Below, one piece after another: positions 7,209-15,399 of a stretch of 32,408 nucleotides of DNA (position 1 is the first letter of the stretch; each line of letters opens with the position of its first letter). The notes under the pieces were generated by a model, which worked only from the letters and a program-made list of their open reading frames with translations, searched no databases and was not told the origin of the DNA. A program made the translations under genes and the position numbers. Source of the DNA: Mesorhizobium sp. (lineage in GTDB: Bacteria; Pseudomonadota; Alphaproteobacteria; Rhizobiales; Rhizobiaceae). The DNA is taken from contig NZ_SUEO01000045.1 of the NCBI RefSeq assembly GCF_004962925.1, positions 389-32,796 of the forward strand. Direction: 5' to 3'.

Positions 7209-8180
7209 ATGAAAAGACTTGTTATTTCGATGCTGGCCGGCGCGATGTCGCTTGCCGCGTTCCAGGCGATGGCCGCGGACAAGGTGACGCTGCAGCTGAA
7301 ATGGGTCACGCAGGCCCAGTTTGCCGGCTATTACGTCGCCAAGGACAAGGGGTTCTATGAAGCCGAAGGCCTCGACGTCGAGATCAAGCCGGGTGGCCCC
7401 GATATCGCGCCGGAGCAGGTGATTGCCGGCGGCGGCGCCGATGTCATCGTCGACTGGATGGGCGGCGCGCTCGCCGCACGCGAAAAGGGCGTGCCGCTGG
7501 TCAATATCGCCCAGCCGTTCAAGAAGGCCGGCATGCAGTTGGTCTGTCCGAAGGACGGCCCGATCAAAACCGAAGCCGACTTCAAGGGCCATACGCTCGG
7601 CGTCTGGTTCTTCGGCAACGAATATCCGTTCTACGCCTGGATGAACAAGCTCGGCCTGAAGACCGACGGCGGTCCGGAGGGCGTCACCGTGCTGAAGCAG
7701 AGTTTCGACGTGCAACCGCTGATCCAGAAGCAGGCGGATTGCATTTCGGTCATGACCTACAACGAATACTGGCAGCTCATCGACGCTGGCTACAAGCCGG
7801 AAGAGCTGATCGTGTTCAACTACTCGGCGATGGGCAACGACCTGCTTGAGGACGGGCTCTATGCGTCCGAGGACAAGCTCAAGGATCCAGCCTTCGAGGA
7901 CAAGATGGTGCGTTTCGTGCGCGCTTCGATGAAAGGCTGGAAATACGCCGTCGACAATTCCGACGAGGCGGCCGGCATCGTCATGGACAATGGCGGCCAG
8001 GACGAGAACCACCAAAAGCGCATGATGGGCGAAGTCGCCAAGCTGATCGACAATGCCGACGGCAAGCTCGATCCGGCGACCTACGCGCGCACCGCCAAGG
8101 CGCTGCTCGATCAGAAGATCATCACCAAGGAGCCGACCGGCGCCTACACGACCGCCATCACCGACAAGGCCATCAAATAG
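7209..8180 (+). CDS. NMT1/THI5-type periplasmic substrate-binding protein
   Basis: Solute receptor for the upstream ABC importer. 323 residues from ATG 7209, which has a good ribosome binding site (AGAGGG, about eight bases away); the open frame extends upstream to TTG 7158 without family support. Signal peptide residues 1-22 (MKRLVISMLAGAMSLAAF, cleavage after AMA). The mature N-terminus has LQLKWVTQAQFAGYYVAKDK, the hallmark of THI5-like receptors for hydroxymethylpyrimidine, riboflavin and related heterocycles. The repeated use of aromatic and charged residues in the pocket cannot identify the ligand. Next to dihydropyrimidinase and ureidopropionase, a pyrimidine or dihydropyrimidine is the best guess. 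A strong terminator follows. Confidence 0.92.
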   Translation: MKRLVISMLAGAMSLAAFQAMAADKVTLQLKWVTQAQFAGYYVAKDKGFYEAEGLDVEIKPGGPDIAPEQVIAGGGADVIVDWMGGALAAREKGVPLVNIAQPFKKAGMQLVCPKDGPIKTEADFKGHTLGVWFFGNEYPFYAWMNKLGLKTDGGPEGVTVLKQSFDVQPLIQKQADCISVMTYNEYWQLIDAGYKPEELIVFNYSAMGNDLLEDGLYASEDKLKDPAFEDKMVRFVRASMKGWKYAVDNSDEAAGIVMDNGGQDENHQKRMMGEVAKLIDNADGKLDPATYARTAKALLDQKIITKEPTGAYTTAITDKAIK

Positions 8181-8209
8181 GGGCCATCAAGTAAGGGCCC
8201 ATCAAATAG
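8168..8209 (+). repeat. Three near-identical short tandem units across the binding-protein stop codon
   Basis: Units at 8168-8180, 8181-8194 and 8195-8209 each read GGCC(C)ATCAA(A/G)TA(G/A). The first contains the real stop; the next two repeat it downstream, each carrying a TAG or TAA. Looks like a local slippage duplication. Confidence 0.75.
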
Positions 8210-8241
8210 GCGATCAACTGGGCTTCTGAAGCCTGCATTCG

Positions 8242-8268
8242 AAAAGGGGCGGGCGACCGCCCCTTTTT
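8242..8268 (+). terminator. Rho-independent terminator of the pyrimidine/ABC operon
   Basis: AAAAGGGGCGG (8242-8252) pairs perfectly with CCGCCCCTTTT (8257-8267) around a GCGA tetraloop, followed by a T-run. It lies 61 bp after the binding-protein stop. Confidence 0.93.
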
Positions 8269-8372
8269 GTTGGGACGTAAAATAGCCGTTACCGGTGGAA
8301 ACATCTGCTCGCACAACCGTTGTTGCGGTGCATCCAGCTTCAGCGGATGTCATCGCCACAACGGAGATTTCC

Positions 8373-8822
8373 ATGCGCATGCAATCCTTCTCGCCGATGC
8401 TTTCGGCGCTGGCCGTTTCGGCTTCCTTCCTGTGCGCTTCACCGGCTTTGGCCGACATGATGAAGATGAAGGCGACGCTCGATGGCGCTCAGCAGAATCC
8501 GCCCATCACCACCGAGGGCAAGGGTACCGCCGCTCTCGTCTTTGACACCGCCACGAAACAGCTCACCTGGAACGTGACGTATTCAGGTCTCAGTGGCCCG
8601 GCGACGGCCGGACATATTCACGGTCCGGCAGCAAAGGGTGAAAATGCCGGCGTCGCCGTCCCGTTCAAGGGCGCTCCGAAAAGTCCGTTCAAGGGGGCGG
8701 CGATTCTGACCGACGCGCAGGCTGGCGACCTGATGGCCGGCAAATATTACATCAACATCCATACGGCGGCCCACAAGGATGGCGAGATCCGCGGGCAGAT
8801 CGAGAAGGCGGCGACGATGTAG
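8373..8822 (+). CDS. Secreted CHRD-domain protein
   Basis: 149 residues: signal peptide of about 27 residues (cleavage after SPALA), then a single CHRD domain, first described in the animal protein chordin. Seen: ATLDGAQQNPPITTEGKGTA, the central TAGHIHGPA with two histidines, and the C-terminal YYINIHTAAHKDGEIRGQI. The ATG at 8373 has GGAG six to seven bases upstream; the frame is open further 5' but without signal-peptide character. Function in bacteria is unknown; the domain is thought to bind ligands extracellularly. It stands alone, 3' of the terminator of the ABC genes, and faces the next operon tail to tail. Confidence 0.9.
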   Translation: MRMQSFSPMLSALAVSASFLCASPALADMMKMKATLDGAQQNPPITTEGKGTAALVFDTATKQLTWNVTYSGLSGPATAGHIHGPAAKGENAGVAVPFKGAPKSPFKGAAILTDAQAGDLMAGKYYINIHTAAHKDGEIRGQIEKAATM

Positions 8823-8923
8823 CGCAACGTCGCCCGAGGGCGACTATAGCGCCACATTAACCCGTCGAAGTCTGCGGGACAGCGCCCCAGGGCGCGAAGG
8901 AACTCGGCCTATGCCTCAGGCGC

Positions 8924-10573
8924 TCAGGACCTGTCGCGGATCTGGGTCATCGTCCGGGTCGGCGTGATGGCTTCCGGGTCGAGTCTGATCTCGACGATCG
9001 ACGGCTTGCCGCTGGCGCGGGCGCGTTCGAAAGCCGGCGCGAAGTCGGCCGTCTTCTCGACCGTTTCTCCGTGGCCGCCATAGGCGCGAGCCAAAGCCGC
9101 GAAGTCGGGATTTCTGAGATCGGTAGCGACGACACGGCCCGGATACTCGCGCTCCTGATGCATGCGGATGGTGCCGTAGATGCCGTTGTTGACGACGATG
9201 ACGATGATCGGCAGATCGTATTGCACGGCGGTGGCGAACTCCTGCCCGTTCATCAGGAAGCAGCCGTCGCCGGCAAAGGCGATCACGTCGCGCTCGGGGA
9301 AGAGATCCTTGGCGGCGACAGCCGCCGGCGTGCCGTAGCCCATCGAGCCGGAGGTCGGTGCCGCCTGCGTGGCAAAGCGCCGGGAACGGTGGAAGCGGTG
9401 CACCCAGGTGGCGTAGTTGCCGGCGCCGTTGGTGAGGATCGCATCGTCGGGCAGCACCGTTTCGAGATAGTTCATGATCGGTCCCATCTGCACCGGACCG
9501 GGCCCGGTTTCCGGCGGCGTAGACCAGTCGAGATAGGCGGCATGCAGGCGTTGGGTTTCGTCGGCCCAGTTCGGCGCCGCCGGCCCCTTCCTCCTGGCGA
9601 AGGCCCGCACGAAGGCGGCAGGCGAGGCGTTGATCGCAAGTGTCGGCCGGTAGACACGGCCGAGCTCGCCGGCGTCGGCATGGACATGGACCAGCGTCTG
9701 GTCTGGGTAGGGGCTCTTGAGCAGCGTATAGTCGGACGACGGCATCTCGCCCATGCGGCCGCCGATCAGCAACACGAGGTCGGCCTGCTTGATGGCGGTG
9801 GCCAGCTTCGGGTTGATGCCGATGCCGACATCGCCGGCGTAGTTTGGATGCAGATGATCGAACAGCATCTGGCGGCGGAAGGAACAGCCAACCGGCAGCG
9901 ACCAGGATTCGGCGATGCGCTGCATTTCCTGAACGGCATTGGCATCCCAACGTGTGCCGCCCAGAATTGCCACAGGCCGTTTCGCGGCATTGAGCAGCGC
10001 TTCAAGCCGGTCGAGTTCGGCTTCACCGGGAGAGGTTTCAACGCGCGTGTAATGCAAGGCTTCCGGCGCATCGGCCAGGCTGGTCAGCATGTCTTCCGGC
10101 AACGAGATGACCACCGGGCCGGGGCGGCCGGACGTCGCCACCGCGAAGGCCCGCGTGACGAATTCGGGGATGCGCGAGGCATCGTCGATCTCGACCACCC
10201 ATTTGGCGATATCGCCAAAGAACCTGACATAGTCGACTTCTTGAAAAGCCTCACGCTCCTTGGCGTGGCTGGCGACCTGGCCGATGAACAGGATGACGGG
10301 AACCGAATCCTGCATGGCGATGTGGATGCCGGCCGAGGCGTTGGTGGCGCCGGGGCCGCGGGTGACGAAGCAGATACCGGGCTTGCCGGTCAGGCGGCCA
10401 TGGCAGTCGGCCATCATCGCAGCACCGCCTTCCTGGCGGCAGACGATGGTGCGGATCGGCGAATCGTGCAGCGCGTCGAGCACCGCAAGATAGGATTCTC
10501 CCGGCACGCAATAGATGCGGTCGGTGCCGTTGGCTTCGAGCGCATCGACGATCAGTTGTCCGCCGGTTTTCAT
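8924..10573 (-). CDS. Thiamine-diphosphate-dependent enzyme, acetolactate-synthase-like
   Basis: 549-residue three-domain ThDP enzyme. Seen: the catalytic glutamate E48 in VCRQEGGAAM, the FAD-type/central domain with VAILGGTRWD, and the ThDP-Mg motif beginning G435-D436-G437 and ending at N462-N463. It resembles acetolactate synthase large-subunit homologues (IlvB-like) rather than a true IlvB, since no regulatory subunit is next to it. Its start overlaps the stop of the upstream CoA-transferase (ATGA), so the two form one operon. The pairing of a ThDP enzyme with a CaiB/BaiF transferase is what oxalate users do (oxc/frc), but the sequence around the active site is not typical of oxalyl-CoA decarboxylase. 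Reaction unknown; probably decarboxylation or carboligation of a 2-oxo acid or acyl-CoA. Confidence 0.88.
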   Translation of the reverse strand: MKTGGQLIVDALEANGTDRIYCVPGESYLAVLDALHDSPIRTIVCRQEGGAAMMADCHGRLTGKPGICFVTRGPGATNASAGIHIAMQDSVPVILFIGQVASHAKEREAFQEVDYVRFFGDIAKWVVEIDDASRIPEFVTRAFAVATSGRPGPVVISLPEDMLTSLADAPEALHYTRVETSPGEAELDRLEALLNAAKRPVAILGGTRWDANAVQEMQRIAESWSLPVGCSFRRQMLFDHLHPNYAGDVGIGINPKLATAIKQADLVLLIGGRMGEMPSSDYTLLKSPYPDQTLVHVHADAGELGRVYRPTLAINASPAAFVRAFARRKGPAAPNWADETQRLHAAYLDWSTPPETGPGPVQMGPIMNYLETVLPDDAILTNGAGNYATWVHRFHRSRRFATQAAPTSGSMGYGTPAAVAAKDLFPERDVIAFAGDGCFLMNGQEFATAVQYDLPIIVIVVNNGIYGTIRMHQEREYPGRVVATDLRNPDFAALARAYGGHGETVEKTADFAPAFERARASGKPSIVEIRLDPEAITPTRTMTQIRDRS

Positions 10574-11745
10574 TTTCCTGATCTCTCCAGTTCGGCAAGG
10601 ATTTCTGCGGTGTGTTCGCCCAGACGCGGCGAGGGCCGCTCATAGACCAGCGGCGTGCCCGACATGACCATCGGCGCGCGCACCGAAGGCAAGAGATTGC
10701 CGTGGCCGTCGTCGAGGTCAAGCCGCATGCCGCGCGCTATGGTCTGCGGGTCGGCGAACATCTCGCCGATCGTGTTGATCGGGCTGGCAGGCACGCTTGC
10801 CGCCTCCAGTTTAGCCAGCAGCGGATCACGATCGAAGGTCTTTAGCGCCTCGATGATGTGTTCGCGCAGCTTCGCCCGGTTGGCGACCCGGGCAGGATTG
10901 GTGGCGAAATCGGGGTTCGATGGCAGGTCGTCCAATCCGACGGCCGCGCAGAATTTGGCGAACTGGCCGTCATTGCCGATGGCCAGGATGACATGGCCGT
11001 CCTTCACCGGCACCACTTCGTAGGGCGCGATGTTCATATGCGCATTGCCCATCTGCACAGGTGATTTGCCCGAGACCAGATAATTGAGGTTCTGGTTGCC
11101 GAGCGCCGAGATCTGGGTGTCGTAGAGCGCCATGTCGATGTGCTGGCCTTCGCCGGTCTTCTCGGCGTGGCGAAGTGCGGCCTGGATGGCGATCACCGAA
11201 TAGAGGCCGGTGAAAATATCGGAGATGGCAACGCCGGCCTTTTGCGGCTCGCGGCCAGCCTCGCCGGTGATCGACATCATGCCGGCCATGCCCTGGATGA
11301 TGAAGTCATAGCCGGCGCGTGGCGCATAGGGTCCGTCCTGGCCGAAGCCGGTGATCGAGCAATAGATCAGCCGCGGGTTGATCTTGCGCAAGCTGTCATA
11401 GTCGAGCCCGTATTTCCTGAGGCCACCGAGCTTGAAGTTCTCGATCAGCACATCTGATGTCGCGACCAGCCGGCGGATCGTCTCGGCGCCTTCGGGCGTC
11501 GAGAAATCGATGGCGATGGAACGCTTGCCGCGATTGCAGGAATGGTAATAGGCGGCTGAAAGGTTCTCGCCGTCATGGCTCATGACGAACGGCGGACCCC
11601 ATTTGCGGGTGTCGTCGCCGCCATCCGGGCTCTCGACCTTGATGACGTCGGCGCCGAGATCGGCAAGCAGCTGCCCGGCCCACGGCCCGGCCAGGATGCG
11701 GGCGAGTTCGATTACGCGGATGCCTTTCAGCGGAGGCTCGGTCAT
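10570..11745 (-). CDS. CaiB/BaiF (class III) CoA-transferase
   Basis: 391 residues, normal for class III CoA-transferases, which move CoA between carboxylic acids through a mixed-anhydride intermediate on an aspartate. Seen: N-terminal GIRVIELARILAGPWAGQLL, ADLGADVIKVE, NRGKRSIAID, and the catalytic D147 in RAGYDFIIQGMAG. ATG 11745. First gene of a two-gene operon with the ThDP enzyme. Candidate activities include formyl-CoA, succinyl-CoA:glutarate or another dicarboxylate transferase; the specific pair of acids cannot be read from sequence. Confidence 0.93.
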   Translation of the reverse strand: MTEPPLKGIRVIELARILAGPWAGQLLADLGADVIKVESPDGGDDTRKWGPPFVMSHDGENLSAAYYHSCNRGKRSIAIDFSTPEGAETIRRLVATSDVLIENFKLGGLRKYGLDYDSLRKINPRLIYCSITGFGQDGPYAPRAGYDFIIQGMAGMMSITGEAGREPQKAGVAISDIFTGLYSVIAIQAALRHAEKTGEGQHIDMALYDTQISALGNQNLNYLVSGKSPVQMGNAHMNIAPYEVVPVKDGHVILAIGNDGQFAKFCAAVGLDDLPSNPDFATNPARVANRAKLREHIIEALKTFDRDPLLAKLEAASVPASPINTIGEMFADPQTIARGMRLDLDDGHGNLLPSVRAPMVMSGTPLVYERPSPRLGEHTAEILAELERSGK

Positions 11746-11790
11746 GGATCACCGTGATTGGTCGGAAGCGCAGCCTTGGATTTCTTTTTT

Positions 11791-11839
11791 GTGCATGTCG
11801 TTGTCCCAAAACCGCTGCGCACTTTTGGGCAACATGCAC
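11791..11839. repeat. Rhizobial intergenic palindrome (TGCATGT...CCCAAAA type)
   Basis: GTGCATGTCGTTGTCCCAAA (11791-11810, plus a further A) pairs with TTTTGGGCAACATGCAC (11823-11839) apart from a few unpaired bases, around a short GC loop. The same motif recurs widely between genes in Rhizobiales (established knowledge of its style; copy number here not counted). It lies in the 173-bp gap upstream of the CoA-transferase and after the alpha/beta hydrolase. Confidence 0.75.
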
Positions 11840-11918
11840 TATCAATCCCGCGTGCTGCTGTCACGGCTCTTACAATGGGCCAATCCGAATGTGCCAATGT
11901 CGGCCGTGCCTATCTCGA

Positions 11919-12854
11919 TCAGGCTTGTTTCAACACGCTGTCGGCCCAGGCGGCGAAATCATCCATGATGATATCTCTGTTCACCTCGTTCAGGCTTTCG
12001 TGGCGGGTCTCGGTGTAAACCTTTGAAACGAGATTCGAAAAGCCCATCCTGTGCAGGCGCGCAGCGAGGTGGTTGACCGCCTTGCCGCCGTCGGTGGCGG
12101 GGTCCTTTTCGCCGCCGACCAGGCTGATCGGAAGGGTCTTGCGGACGCCGGAAAAATTAGTGTCGTCGGCACCGTCAAAGACAAAGCCAAACAGGTCGCG
12201 CCACATCGACACCGAGGCATCCCAGCCGCACAGCGGGTCGGCGATGTACTTTTCGACTTCGGCTACGTCGCGCGACAGCCAGTCGAACGGCGTGCGGTGA
12301 TCGGGGACGGCTTTGCCCCAGGCCTGGAAGGTCAGTTTCGGCAGTATGCGCGACGGCATGTCGGAGCCAAGCCGGAACTTTTCCCAGGCAAGAATGGCTT
12401 GCGCAGCACGACCGGCGAGCCCAGCTGAAAAATTCGCGTTCCAGATCGCGGCGGCGTGCAGGCGGTTCGAATGGTGAAGCATGAAATTAAGGGCGACGAG
12501 GCCGCCCATGGAATGGCCAAACACGATGACGGGCAGGCTGGGATGTTCGTCGGCGATCAGATCGTGCACGGCCGCGACATCGGCGATGACCTTGGCGCCG
12601 CCATCTGATTGAGCGAACTGGCCGAGCGGCGCGTCTGGCGCCTTGGTGGCGCCGTGGCCGCGATGGTCATGGACGTAGACATGGAAGCCGCGCTCACCCA
12701 GAAAGGTAGCGAAGCGGACATAGCGCGCGGCATGCTCGGCCAGCCCGTGATTGATCTGGACAGCGGCGCGCGGGCGGCCCTCGGCGCGTTTCACATAAAG
12801 GTTGAGCGCCGCACCGTTCGGCGATCGGAGCACGCGCTGTTGACTGAATGACAT
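11919..12854 (-). CDS. Alpha/beta hydrolase, monoacylglycerol lipase / lysophospholipase-like
   Basis: 311-residue serine hydrolase of the Hydrolase_4 (S33) group. Seen: oxyanion-region INHGLAEHAARY, VYVHDHRGHG, nucleophile elbow G113-H114-S115-M116-G117, the acid in SLVGGEKDPATD and the histidine in TRHESLNE, so the triad is complete. No signal peptide; probably cytoplasmic. Family members such as PldB-like enzymes and monoglyceride lipases cleave lysophospholipids or monoacylglycerols; the substrate here is not known. Monocistronic, with its end facing the CoA-transferase operon promoter region. Confidence 0.9.
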   Translation of the reverse strand: MSFSQQRVLRSPNGAALNLYVKRAEGRPRAAVQINHGLAEHAARYVRFATFLGERGFHVYVHDHRGHGATKAPDAPLGQFAQSDGGAKVIADVAAVHDLIADEHPSLPVIVFGHSMGGLVALNFMLHHSNRLHAAAIWNANFSAGLAGRAAQAILAWEKFRLGSDMPSRILPKLTFQAWGKAVPDHRTPFDWLSRDVAEVEKYIADPLCGWDASVSMWRDLFGFVFDGADDTNFSGVRKTLPISLVGGEKDPATDGGKAVNHLAARLHRMGFSNLVSKVYTETRHESLNEVNRDIIMDDFAAWADSVLKQA

Positions 12855-13051
12855 CGTCGCTTCGTCTCCAACGTGTTTTCGCGCCTGCGGACATTTGTGT
12901 GCGCTGACGCCGGCTTTGCGTCAATCCGTGTTTTCCGCAGCGCTGTTCTTGCGTCGCAACGCGGGGTATCGCAATTCTGACATGGAGAATTTGATACCGA
13001 GAGAGGGCGGCAGTTCTGTCGCCGCCGCATTTTTCAGCCGGGGGTACTTTT

Positions 13052-14076
13052 ATGCGTATGGGGACAGGGTTCGTTTTCGGATTGGCGCTTGTCGCCGCGT
13101 CACTAACCGGTGCTGCGCGGGCCGAGGTCAAGATGAGCGGCTCCTTCGTGGCCGACGCCACCTGTCCAGCGACCCAGGCCATCAAGAGCGGCAAGAACCC
13201 CGGTGACGTCTCGACCGATGCGGGACAGAGCTACGAGCTGCTGGCCGGCAACAAGGATGCCCCCACGCATTATCTGATCCGCGTGCCGGGGGCCGATCCG
13301 GAGCGCCGTTGGGTGAAGGTCGACTGCGGCCACGTTTCGGGCGGCAGCGCATCGACGGAACCGGCAGCACCTGCGCCAGTCGACCAGGAGAAGTCTGCTG
13401 CGCCGGTTTCGGGAAAGCCCGAATACGTCCTCGCGCTGAGCTGGCAGCCGGCCTTTTGCGAAACCAGGCCCGGCAAGACCGAATGCAAGGCGCAGACCGC
13501 GGCCGGTTCGATGCGACGCATTTCACCTTGCACGGGCTGTGGCCGCAGCCGAACGGGAATTTCTATTGCCAGGTGGCAGCGGCCGACAAGGCGAACGACA
13601 ATCCGGCGCACTGGCAGGACCTGCCGCCGGTCGAACTCGACCCGAACACGCGGTCGGAGCTCGATCAGGTGATGCCGGGCACCGCATCCGACCTCGAAAG
13701 GCACGAGTGGATCAAGCATGGCACCTGCTACGGCAAGAGCCAGCAAGCGTATTTTTCCGATGCGCTGAATCTGATGCGCGCGGTGAATGCTTCACCGGTG
13801 CGTGATCTGTTCGCAAAGAACATCGGCAAGCAGCTGACGTCGGATCAGATCCGCAGTGCCTTCGATAGCGCGTTTGGCGCCGGGGCAGGTGAGCGGGTCC
13901 GGGTATCCTGCCTGGTCGATTCGACGAGTGGTAGGCGGCTGATCGGTGAGCTGACGCTTGGCCTCACCGGCCCAATCGGTCCGAGCAGTCGGCTCAGCGA
14001 CCTGATGCAGGCTGCCGCGCCGACAAGCAAAGCCGGCTGCCCGAAAGGCGTTATCGATTCCACAGGATTCCAATAA
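13052..14076 (+). pseudogene. Secreted RNase T2, frameshifted
   Basis: A T2-family ribonuclease split over two frames. Frame one starts at ATG 13052 with a signal peptide (MRMGTGFVFGLALVAASL, cleavage after ARA) and runs through an N-terminal extension with two cysteines, a PA-rich linker near residues 100-118 and the start of the catalytic domain (VLALSWQPAFCET). The second frame picks up with RFDATHFTLHGLWPQ and includes HEWIKHGTCYGKS, the two catalytic motifs, ending at 14076. The switch is near 13499-13507 and needs one extra base to restore the frame, so one base seems deleted. No slippery heptamer was seen, so programmed frameshifting is unlikely. As written, the product would lose the active site; a sequencing error is possible. 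The N-terminal extension may be a separate small domain. Confidence 0.82.
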
Positions 14077-14103
14077 CAGGCAAGCCAGCAGGCAGGCCGG
14101 AAA

Positions 14104-15399
14104 TTATGCTTCGGCGATGCGCCCTGATTTGGTCCACGCAGTGAGGCTGTCGGCCTCGTGGCCGCCCGGTTCGCCGACGACGCGGTCGCGGCCGGTCGAT
14201 TTGGCCTTGTAGAGGCGCTGGTCGGCCAGCGCAAAGACATCGGCAAGGCAGCGAGTAGTCTCGCTGACGGTGGAGATGCCGGCGCTGACGGTGATGTCGA
14301 ACCGGCTGGTGTTTGCGGATGTCTTGACCGCGTGCCTGATGCTTTCGCCAAGCAGCTTGGCGACCGAATGCGGACGTGAGCAGAGGATGGCGAATTCCTC
14401 GCCGCCGATCCTGAACACCTGATCCTCGGGACCGACAATCTCGCCGAGCAGGGCGGCGACGGATTTCAGCACCTTGTCGCCCTCGGCGTGGCCGAAGCGG
14501 TCGTTGATCGATTTGAAATGGTCGACATCGATGATCAAGAGGCTGAGCGGCTTGGCCGTCCGCAGGCTGGCGGCGACTGCGGTTTCACCGTCGCTGTCGA
14601 AGCGGCCCCTGTGCAGCAGGCCGGTAAGCCCGTCGCGGCCGACATGCTCGACCAGCGCCTCATAGCGCTCACGATAAGTCAGCGTGTCGAAGATGTCGGA
14701 TAGTCCACGCGGCGCCGGGATCTGCCGCGCCTCGAACCATCTGATGTAAGCGACAAGCATGATGCTATAGGCAAGCGCCGCGCCCATCTTAGCGAACCAG
14801 CCGCCGAAGAAAACCGCGATCGGTGCGCCGGTGACGAAATGCAGCGCGGTGAAAAATCCAGCCTGGTCGAAAGTGAGCACGCAAGCGACGGAGATCAGGA
14901 TGCGAGAGAACAGCGCCTTGCGAAGATAACGCCCGAGCTTTTCGTAAAGCAGGATGATCAGGATGGCGTCAATGAAGAGCAGCGTCGTGCCCCACACCAT
15001 CAGCCAGCCCATCTGGTCGATGAAGCCGATGTCGGGAAGCTTGCCACTGGGAAGCGGTGCGATCTCATGCAGGCGCAATACCAGCACAAGCCCGATCATC
15101 AGGGCATTGCCGAGCAATAGGCCGTAGATCGGCTGCCGGACGGTTGCGGCGTCCTCCTTGATGTAGAGCAAGAGAAGCATCACCAGTTTTCCGGAAAATA
15201 GCACAGCGGAACCGGGCGAAACCATGCCGAACGGTAGCGCGACGTAGAAGACGCTGGCGAGGTAGGTTTCCAGGAAATGCATGACGCCGAGGGCGCAGAC
15301 AAAAACGCCGAGGCCGATACGGTGCCTGAACCGGAAAAGCGTGACCATGACGCCGAAATAGAGAACCGCTTCGGCAAGGAGCAGGCAACTGTTCAACAA
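14104..15399 (-). CDS. Membrane-bound diguanylate cyclase (GGDEF)
   Basis: Makes cyclic di-GMP from two GTP. N-terminal part has about seven hydrophobic segments, then a linker and a C-terminal GGDEF domain with LLIIDVDHFKSINDRFGH, the active-site FRIGGEEFAIL and ADQRLYKAKSTGRD. The catalytic motif is GGEEF, an active variant. The product-inhibition site, normally RxxD five residues before GGDEF, reads GPED here, so feedback control by product may be absent. The start is uncertain: the frame is open to TTG 15627 with no ATG; TTG 15399/15396 places the start just before the first membrane segment and is preferred, giving about 431 residues. Divergent from ettA. Confidence 0.88.
   Translation of the reverse strand: MLNSCLLLAEAVLYFGVMVTLFRFRHRIGLGVFVCALGVMHFLETYLASVFYVALPFGMVSPGSAVLFSGKLVMLLLLYIKEDAATVRQPIYGLLLGNALMIGLVLVLRLHEIAPLPSGKLPDIGFIDQMGWLMVWGTTLLFIDAILIILLYEKLGRYLRKALFSRILISVACVLTFDQAGFFTALHFVTGAPIAVFFGGWFAKMGAALAYSIMLVAYIRWFEARQIPAPRGLSDIFDTLTYRERYEALVEHVGRDGLTGLLHRGRFDSDGETAVAASLRTAKPLSLLIIDVDHFKSINDRFGHAEGDKVLKSVAALLGEIVGPEDQVFRIGGEEFAILCSRPHSVAKLLGESIRHAVKTSANTSRFDITVSAGISTVSETTRCLADVFALADQRLYKAKSTGRDRVVGEPGGHEADSLTAWTKSGRIAEA

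Noticed and set aside
8828..8843. GTCGCCC/GGGCGAC hairpin between the CHRD and ThDP genes as a terminator
   Set aside because: Stem is short and there is no T-run on either strand, so it was not listed as a feature.
8924..11745. Oxalate degradation operon (oxc/frc)
   Set aside because: The gene pair fits in type, but the ThDP enzyme reads as acetolactate-synthase-like, and nothing specific to oxalyl-CoA decarboxylase could be identified; kept as an open question only.
13499..13507. Programmed ribosomal frameshift in the RNase T2 gene
   Set aside because: No slippery heptamer or stimulatory structure was seen at the switch; a one-base deletion or sequence error is simpler.
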